A stretch of DNA of 60,000 nt, from the NCBI GenBank assembly GCA_905221605.1, contig CAJNDS010002486.1, forward strand, positions 188,001-248,000. The letters run 5' to 3'. This document shows positions 55,530 to 60,000 of the stretch, piece by piece (within the stretch, counting starts at the first letter, position 1; every line of letters starts with the position of its first letter). Both the position numbers and the translations under genes were made by a program. The notes under the pieces were generated by a model, which saw only the letters and a program-made list of their open reading frames with translations, was not told the DNA's origin and ran no database searches. The DNA comes from Symbiodinium natans (lineage: Eukaryota > Sar > Dinophyceae > Suessiales > Symbiodiniaceae).

Positions 55530-58500
55530 TCACTTCTTTTTCCGATTGTTGGCAATCTTGAGGTGAAGTTGCAGCAGAATATACTCCAGGTCCGAAACTG
55601 TAAGAACAGGATCCTGTACGCCCCTTTGAATTGAGGATACCAATCCTTCTCTCTTTGCGTCCTCAATCGCCTGGCAAGATTGACCCAGCTCTTCATTCGC
55701 AGTGGCAGACCCTGGTGCATCCGCATCAGATGGACGATCCTTTTCCTCAGGATCTTGCACCATTACCACCTCTTCTTTTTTGGGACTCTGACTTTTCTCC
55801 CTCTTCTTTGTCTTTCCACCGACATTTGACTTTGTGCGCGTCTTCGAGGATTTTTCCACTGCAGAAGCCACCACATTGGATGTTGATCCACCCTTCTCAA
55901 TGATCGTCGGCATCTTCTTCGGCTTTGGAACCATGAGAGTGTAAGGATCTTCGATAGCTGCAGCTTTCCTCTTCTTTTTTACCTTTTTCTTCTCTTCTTC
56001 AACGGCAACCTCCGTCTCCGAAGTCTCAACCACTCCTTTTTCGGCAGGAATATCCTTGCTGGACTCCCTTTCTAGGGATCTCTTTTTACCTCTTTTGGGA
56101 TCCTTTTCCTCTCCCAAATTGGCTCGCTCATACCATATCCTCAGGTCATTGACCCATTCTTCCACCTCCGCGAGCGAAACCTCATACGACTTCACTACTT
56201 CGAGAAGTTCCAGCACGGTCAACATTTCAGTGGTCCACGAAACCCATACTTGATCCATTTGGTCAGCATCTCCAGTGAACTTCAGGAGTTTGAACAATGG
56301 GTCCGCCTCTGCTCGAGCCAAATCTGGCTTGCCACCGGACAGAAATGAAATCGCCTCCATCAACAGTTCCGTCATCTTGGTCTCTTCGTCATAAACCATA
56401 AAATCCTCCTCATCATCATCGAACTGTTCAGGAAAGATCTCCTTTTCTCCACCATTTGCACCAGACTTTCTCCTTGGACCATCCCTTGGGGGCGTCCTTG
56501 GAGACCTTGGCCTCTGTTCTTCCAACGGAACACCATGCTCGAAGACACACCTGTCACCAAATCGACACTTCCCAGACCGAGCAAACTGGACGCACCTCAC
56601 ACCAGTTGCATCATGCGAGAACCCACAATCCTTTCCAGCGAAACATTCTCTCCCTGCCACATAGTATTTGCACCAATATGAATGTAGCACCACATCATCT
56701 TCGGAATGGATGAATTTGCAGTCGTCACCGAATTTGCAGCGATCTTTCCCCTTGCCGAACCAATAGCAGAAACCCTTCTTCCTCTTCTCCAAGCGCTCTG
56801 CCTCATACCGGTCCATAGGGCGATTGTGCTCTACATGAACATTGCCATGTACCTGGGGACTGCTCCCTTCACCCGACGTGCTATCAGTATTTGGTGCTTG
56901 GAGTACAGCTGGAAAACCTGGCCTTGGTCCTACCACCTTCATGATCGGTTTTCCGCCAACTCCTGAGCTATGCTGAGACGATCCAAAAACATTGAACATC
57001 TTCATGAAGGCCTTTCTAGTGCCAATCTTCTGCACCCTTTTGATTGGACATTTCATTGCTCCAACCTTGCATCCAGATGCGTTCAAACGACACAACCTCC
57101 TATAACCAACTCTATGTCCCTTCTTCCAAAGAGCCATAAGAATTTTAGAGGCAGTAACATTCTCCACCTCTGCCTTTTCCAATGGTCCCTCACTTCCCGG
57201 AACAAGCCCACCCATATCTGAAGACCTTTCCATCTTTTTTGACACCACTTCGTCGAGGTAGTCTTCCGAGATCCAGGGTAAGTTCCCCTTAGAGGAAGGA
57301 TTGTCATCATTGTTTGGTCCTTCACCAGGATACCCTTTTGTGCTGTCAAAGATCTTACCAGTAGCGCGGTCCTGCATAGAGAAATTCGAAGCCACGCGGG
57401 AGTACACTGACCACAAGAAAATCCTTGTGTCGGCCAGTCTTGATGACCCATGTCTCCTCTTCCGGAGAAACTTCTGGCGCTTTGCCATCCCCTCCAGTGT
57501 CACCACTTGTCTCACCTCCAGCATCTTCAATGGGAATAAGGGATTCATTGTTCCCTTGATCAAGCACCGCACCCTCTGGTCCAAGAACTTCCAGCACCGC
57601 TGTCGAAGGATCCACCTCTTCATCAGCATCGTCGTCCATCCTTCTCCAGAGAGCCTCCAATTGGTCCGCACAAGTCGCCGCTTGAAGGAACTCCATCAAC
57701 CGAGCCCTCCCGCGCTGCCAGAGAAATTCCGAAACCATCACCGACCCTTGGGCTCCCAGATTCAGGAATGGGTGAACCATTTTGGCTACCCTCGCCATAA
57801 GTTCAATATGAACTTCCATGCCTGGACTGCGGCTCCAATCATAGGCAATTGCCTCCATAGCAGTTCCAAACTTGTCAGTATTCTTGAATTCCCCTTCCAG
57901 ACCAGGAGACAACAAGGCACCCATCACTGAAAGAGGATAATTCCCCACCGCCGGCAAGCACGGGTTGTCATGGAACGAATGATGCAGGTCAGTATAATGT
58001 CCTTGATCTCTCCTTTGAAAAAGGAGTGCTCCAGTCCCTAGCTGGGCATTCATTTCATCCACTTGAACCATTTCAGCACATATCCTCTGTGCCATGTACG
58101 CCATTGCTGGCCAGACGGAACGATCGGTAAGACCGCGACGCATAACCCAATCAGTTGTTGGCGACTGAATCAGCGTCCTTGGATCATACACCAGAACAAC
58201 CATCGCACCGTCACCCATTGACTGATCAGCATCGTCCTCCAGTGCCAGGTTCTCATCCTGTTCGCTTGCACCCTCGGATGACATGCTAATAACCAAATTT
58301 CGATCCATCTTATTGGACCCTTTTTGGCAGTCTCTTTGCCCCACCGGCAACTTGCCAACTGCAACCTTCCAATAAATCCGAGTCAGAAGGCCTTTAACCA
58401 GCAATTGCTGAAGGTCACTCCTCACCGGACCACCATCCAACATCTTCGCATCATCACCACGGAGGTCATTGCTCCCACCTTCTCCTTCTTTTTGGTCAGT

Positions 58501-60000
58501 CTCCTCGCCAGAAATCTGTACTGCTCCTTCCGGCGCCGTCTCCTGTCCAGCCACTTCTTGCCCAGGAAGAACTTGAGCGCTTTCAGAGACATTCACCTGT
58601 CCAGCAACACCTTGCCCAGGTAAAACCTCATCCGTGGAGCCCACCGCCAGCGAACCAACCATAACTGAACCATCCCTTGCTCTTTTTTGAGACCGTTCAG
58701 CTCGACGAGAAGGTTGTGGTAGCGAAAAAACTTGTGAAGTCACTTCTTGGCGGGTCTCCCCCCGCGACGCTTTGTCGCGCCCTTCGCCAAGGTGAACCGA
58801 TTTTTTCGGCCCGTCATTGGAGCCTGAAGAACCACTTTGCGGAACATTGCCACGATTCGCAGTTCTCTGTGAATCCCTTTCTTGCAAAAAGATTTCCTTC
58901 AGGCGTTGTACGGCATTGGTCTCCTCTTCGCTTGAATCGCTTGAGGAAGCGGCATACGAGACCAAAGCCTCCGCCTGTTCATCATCATCCACCACATCTG
59001 CCCACGCTCTGCTGAACCGATACGACAACCCACCACGAGGCTTCAGTTCCAGTGGCTTCGGCTTTTCCACCACTTCCGCCGGTTGCACTCGTCGTTGTGA
59101 CCGAGAGCGTGGCACCTGTCGCACCTGTTTTTTGTCCAGCAAGGGCCTTCCCCTTCTCACAGGGTTTGATCTTGACCGATACTTTTTTGTTGGTGGATTC
59201 ACCGGCGGCATTCCAACTCCCACCAACCGCAGCTTCTGTACGCACAACGGAGACCTCTGCGCAAGCGTCCAACCATCACGGTACCTGACCTTATCAAAAA
59301 GCTCCCGATAGGAGCCTCTCGGCATAGTTTTTGCACCGGAGTCTTCAGCTTCACGCACCTGAGTGAGGGTTCGCACCGCCGCTCTTCCAGTCCCTTTGTT
59401 CCCAGAAGATTGTTGTACCCGTACAGATGCATCAGAAGGAACTGCCTTTTCCGGTCCTCCCGGCCGATATCGGACATCACAACCAATTGCAGAATTTTGC
59501 ATGCGGTCACTTTGTTGATCCCTTTGTCAACCAAATCTTCCACAAAGATGAACTCTTGCAAGTCCGACACATTGGTCACACCAAGCGTAATCATCACCTC
59601 ACTTACATGAGGGGTATACACCCACAGGTGTGCGTTGCGAGCCATCCAATTTTCAATTGGCTCCTCCGGATTTTGAAGCTGAGTACCAGTGGATGCAGCC
59701 ACTGAATTCTTTTGTTCATCAGCTTCTGCTTCATCCAGAGTACCTTTTTCACCATCTTTTTGTGACACATTGGTCATTTGCAGTGCTTTCGGTGCCGAGG
59801 ATGAGGAAGATTCAGCTCCCCCACTTGCAGGCGGCTGAAACGTGCTTCTATCCGTAATCTCCCATCCTCTCTCTTTTTCAAACCGGACCTGATTGGCCAC
59901 CTGTACCAAGTGTTTCAGGAGCGACAGCCGCTCCTCTGACATCTCGTCATGGGAGTACTTGCAGAAATTTAACCCTTTCCGGCAACGTCCTCGGAGGTAC
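55530..60000 (-). CDS. Large CCCH zinc-finger protein, partial at the window edge
   Basis: The coding frame enters from beyond 60000 and occupies three overlapping frames: 60000-59359, 59317 to ~57400, and ~57395-55530. The window edge carries a CCCH finger (CRKGLNFCKYSH). A helical SAM-like segment (ITLGVTNVSDLQEF...GINKVTACKIL) follows, then Ser/Gln-rich linkers and a conserved-looking globular region (58200-57650). A cluster of three CCCH fingers follows (56525-56760: CKFGDDCKFIH, CFAGKDCGFSH, CRFGDRCVFEH). The Lys/Glu-rich C-terminus ends NNRKKK. CCCH fingers usually bind RNA. The first frame change fits a 41-nt GT-AG intron; the second needs a one-base shift near 57395. Host gene or retroelement-derived ORF cannot be decided here. 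Confidence 0.7.
59318..59358 (-). other. Candidate 41-nt GT-AG intron
   Basis: Donor GTGCGT follows CTCAG and acceptor CCGAG precedes AGGCTCC. Removal restores phase between two coding-like frames of the CCCH protein. A one-base deletion in the GCGGCGGTG run is the alternative. Confidence 0.4.

Noticed and set aside
57343-57358. A 16-nt GT-AG 'intron' (GTAAGATCTTTGACAG) that would restore frame in the CCCH gene
   Set aside because: Far below any intron length known in dinoflagellates; a one-base shift near 57395 explains the frame change as well.

Overview
The window reads as nuclear DNA of a dinoflagellate. Four things point that way. Introns start with GT, GC and probably GA. Heptamers of the plant/alveolate telomere type (TTTAGGG/CCCTAAA) are scattered through non-coding DNA. 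Copia-class retrotransposons carry accessory domains. Secreted proteins carry NCCGCG cysteine modules. No operons, bacterial signals, tRNA, rRNA or CRISPR array were seen. The genus cannot be fixed from the sequence alone.

Layout. 1-2.3 kb: degenerate tandem repeats, including one 22-bp satellite family present in both orientations. 3.6-12.9 kb, minus strand: two tandem paralogues, 211 bp apart, of secreted multidomain proteins whose N-terminal half resembles the stonustoxin (SNTX) family. The downstream copy has nine exons and a cysteine-rich block inserted inside the SNTX-like domain. The upstream copy has two exons and a mucin-like tail. 13-18.4 kb: mostly non-coding, with triplet repeats. 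18,468-26,873: a complete LTR Copia-type retrotransposon on the minus strand, with identical 133-bp LTRs, a 5-bp target duplication, primer-binding site and purine tract. 29.5-33.6 kb: a sharply bounded, extremely AT-rich island made of two copies of a ~2.2-kb unit. 34.4-41.5 kb: a second, more decayed Copia-type element (minus) with a methyltransferase-like domain after RNase H. 42-45 kb: microsatellites, a 40-bp minisatellite and a foldback repeat.

45.9-54.9 kb, plus strand: the most unusual region. At first sight it is a wasteland of TTTAGGG-like repeats. Between the repeats lie many small, GC-rich exons (about 32-110 nt) with matching reading phases. The last eight assemble into a dual-specificity protein phosphatase domain with an intact CX5R loop. 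The telomere-like repeats are the introns and often provide the GT donor. 55.5-60 kb, minus strand: a large CCCH zinc-finger protein that runs off the window.

The two retroelements are independent of the host genes, but both carry a related 3' module: membrane segment(s) followed by a small Cys/His domain. That convergence, the telomere-like introns and the modified SNTX-like genes are the main points for follow-up. All exon joins were derived by eye from splice motifs and phase, and no alignment or transcript data were available.
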